The position numbers were made by a program, and so were the translations under genes. Shown piece by piece: positions 63,612 through 64,000 of a stretch of 64,000 nucleotides of DNA. The notes under the pieces were generated by a model. It had not been told where the DNA came from. It made no database searches and worked only from the letters and a program-made list of their open reading frames with translations. Position 1 is the stretch's first letter; each line of letters opens with the position of its first letter. Source of the stretch: Melieria omissa (Eukaryota; Arthropoda; Insecta; Diptera; Ulidiidae); the NCBI GenBank assembly GCA_963971225.1, contig OZ020269.1, forward strand, positions 76,050,450-76,114,449. Reading direction: 5' to 3'.

Positions 63612-64000
63612 AGCCCTATTCCGAGTGTCGTGAGTCGTTTTTTTCGACTGTCGTTTTTTGAGTCGTATCGCTTTTTTCGACTGTCGTTTTTTGAGTCGTG
63701 TCGTTTTTATTTTGGTATTCCCGAAAATTTTCGACACGACAGCTTTTGTACAAGATTTAATGAGCATAAAATGTGATAGCTTCTTCTTGTTGAGCTGTCA
63801 ACAGAGTGATCTTTCAACTGCATGAGTATGTCCTTGATGAGTTGGAGCCAAATTAAAAAGGCGAGTGCGATTATCCGCGATACGTGCGGCAATAAAATTG
63901 GCAACAACATTAGGCGTTTTAGCAGAGGATGGCTATCAGCTTGGGGCCGGCAACGACTTAAAGTTGAGCCTAGCGCAGCCGACTGTTTCGAAGTGCTTGA
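63612..64000 (+). mobile_element. PIF/Harbinger-type transposon, left part (continues beyond the window)
   Basis: A Harbinger-family nuclease begins on the plus strand and runs off the right edge. To its left are subterminal repeats of about 34 bp containing TTTTTCGACTGTCGTTTTTT (63628-63706) and CCGAGTGTCGTGAGTCG near 63621. The exact left end is not fixed; the sequence just outside is the start side of the host exon. Confidence 0.55.
63841..64000 (+). CDS. Harbinger (PIF) transposase nuclease, N-terminal part, truncated by the window edge
   Basis: The frame is open from 63841, directly after a TGA, to the window end. LATTLGVLAEDGYQLGAG and LKLSLAQPTVSKCL match the conserved stretch of Harbinger nucleases (HARBI1 family) where a GSYQ-like block precedes SQPTVSR. 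This region is a helical DNA-binding segment ahead of the DDE catalytic core, which would lie outside the window. The stop upstream implies that the start is missing, in another frame, or joined by splicing. Confidence 0.65.

Noticed and set aside
1..64000. tRNA or rRNA genes
   Set aside because: No cloverleaf with A/B boxes or conserved rRNA blocks were noticed by eye; a covariance-model scan would be needed to exclude a tRNA firmly.

Overview
The window looks like a transposon-dense, AT-rich stretch of an insect nuclear genome, most likely a higher fly (Diptera). The reasons are the mix of elements (Gypsy and BEL/Pao LTR elements, an insect errantivirus relic, mariner, DD37E, Transib, hAT, piggyBac-like and PIF/Harbinger-like elements), a 60-bp intron, and the absence of bacterial gene organisation. 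The species cannot be fixed from the sequence alone. Nearly everything recognisable is a mobile element or a piece of one. Many element boundaries were set by eye from terminal inverted repeats (TIRs) plus matching target-site duplications (TSDs).

Layout. 0.4-1.75 kb: Transib-like element. 2.3-4.9 kb: a diverged LTR, a 7-bp-TSD element and a solo Gypsy LTR. 4.9-7.5 kb: a small TIR element split by a mariner relic and a DD37E element. 7.6-8.9 kb: a DD37E element with a single nonsense codon. 10.3-16.4 kb: a full-length but dead Ty3/Gypsy element on the minus strand. 17.2-20.6 kb: a 7-bp-TSD element, a TTAA element and a TAA-flanked MITE whose empty site survives at 50.5 kb. 21.2-23.3 kb: the 5' part of an errantivirus. 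23.6-27.7 kb: two hAT elements, one carrying a PIF/Harbinger-like insert and the other sitting inside a LINE RNase H domain. 28.7-32.3 kb: a helix-turn-helix-only transposon derivative, a solo LTR and an internally deleted LINE. 32.4-38.8 kb: a very young BEL/Pao element (identical LTRs, one stop codon) inside a TTAA-flanked MITE. 39.2-45.5 kb: a piggyBac-like MITE, an LTR and LINE fragment, a broken mariner, a solo LTR, a hairpin minisatellite and a 33-bp-arm palindrome. 46.9-51.2 kb: a DD37E relic, a pogo-like MITE, a second copy of the helix-turn-helix derivative, and six copies of the 12-mer ACGGACGCGACA. 51.9-54.8 kb: a 7-bp-TSD element, a fold-back element and a 493-bp-period duplication. 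55.0-60.7 kb: a TIR element interrupted by an almost intact irritans-type mariner and a LINE that itself carries a CACTA-ended MITE.

The only convincing host gene lies at the right end, on the minus strand at 63.14-63.59 kb. It has two exons in frame across a consensus 60-bp intron, and its product is not recognised. A PIF/Harbinger element begins directly beside it and runs off the window.

Functionally the region is a record of nested insertions rather than a pathway. Almost every transposase or polyprotein carries lesions; the closest to intact are the BEL polyprotein (one stop), the 7.7-8.7 kb DD37E transposase (one stop) and the 55.3-56.4 kb mariner transposase (one extra base). No CRISPR array, operon, rRNA or tRNA gene was seen. 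No clearly new biological system is evident. The least explained signals are the 12-mer array, the subterminal palindrome family, the 7-bp-TSD element group and the amplified helix-turn-helix-only element.
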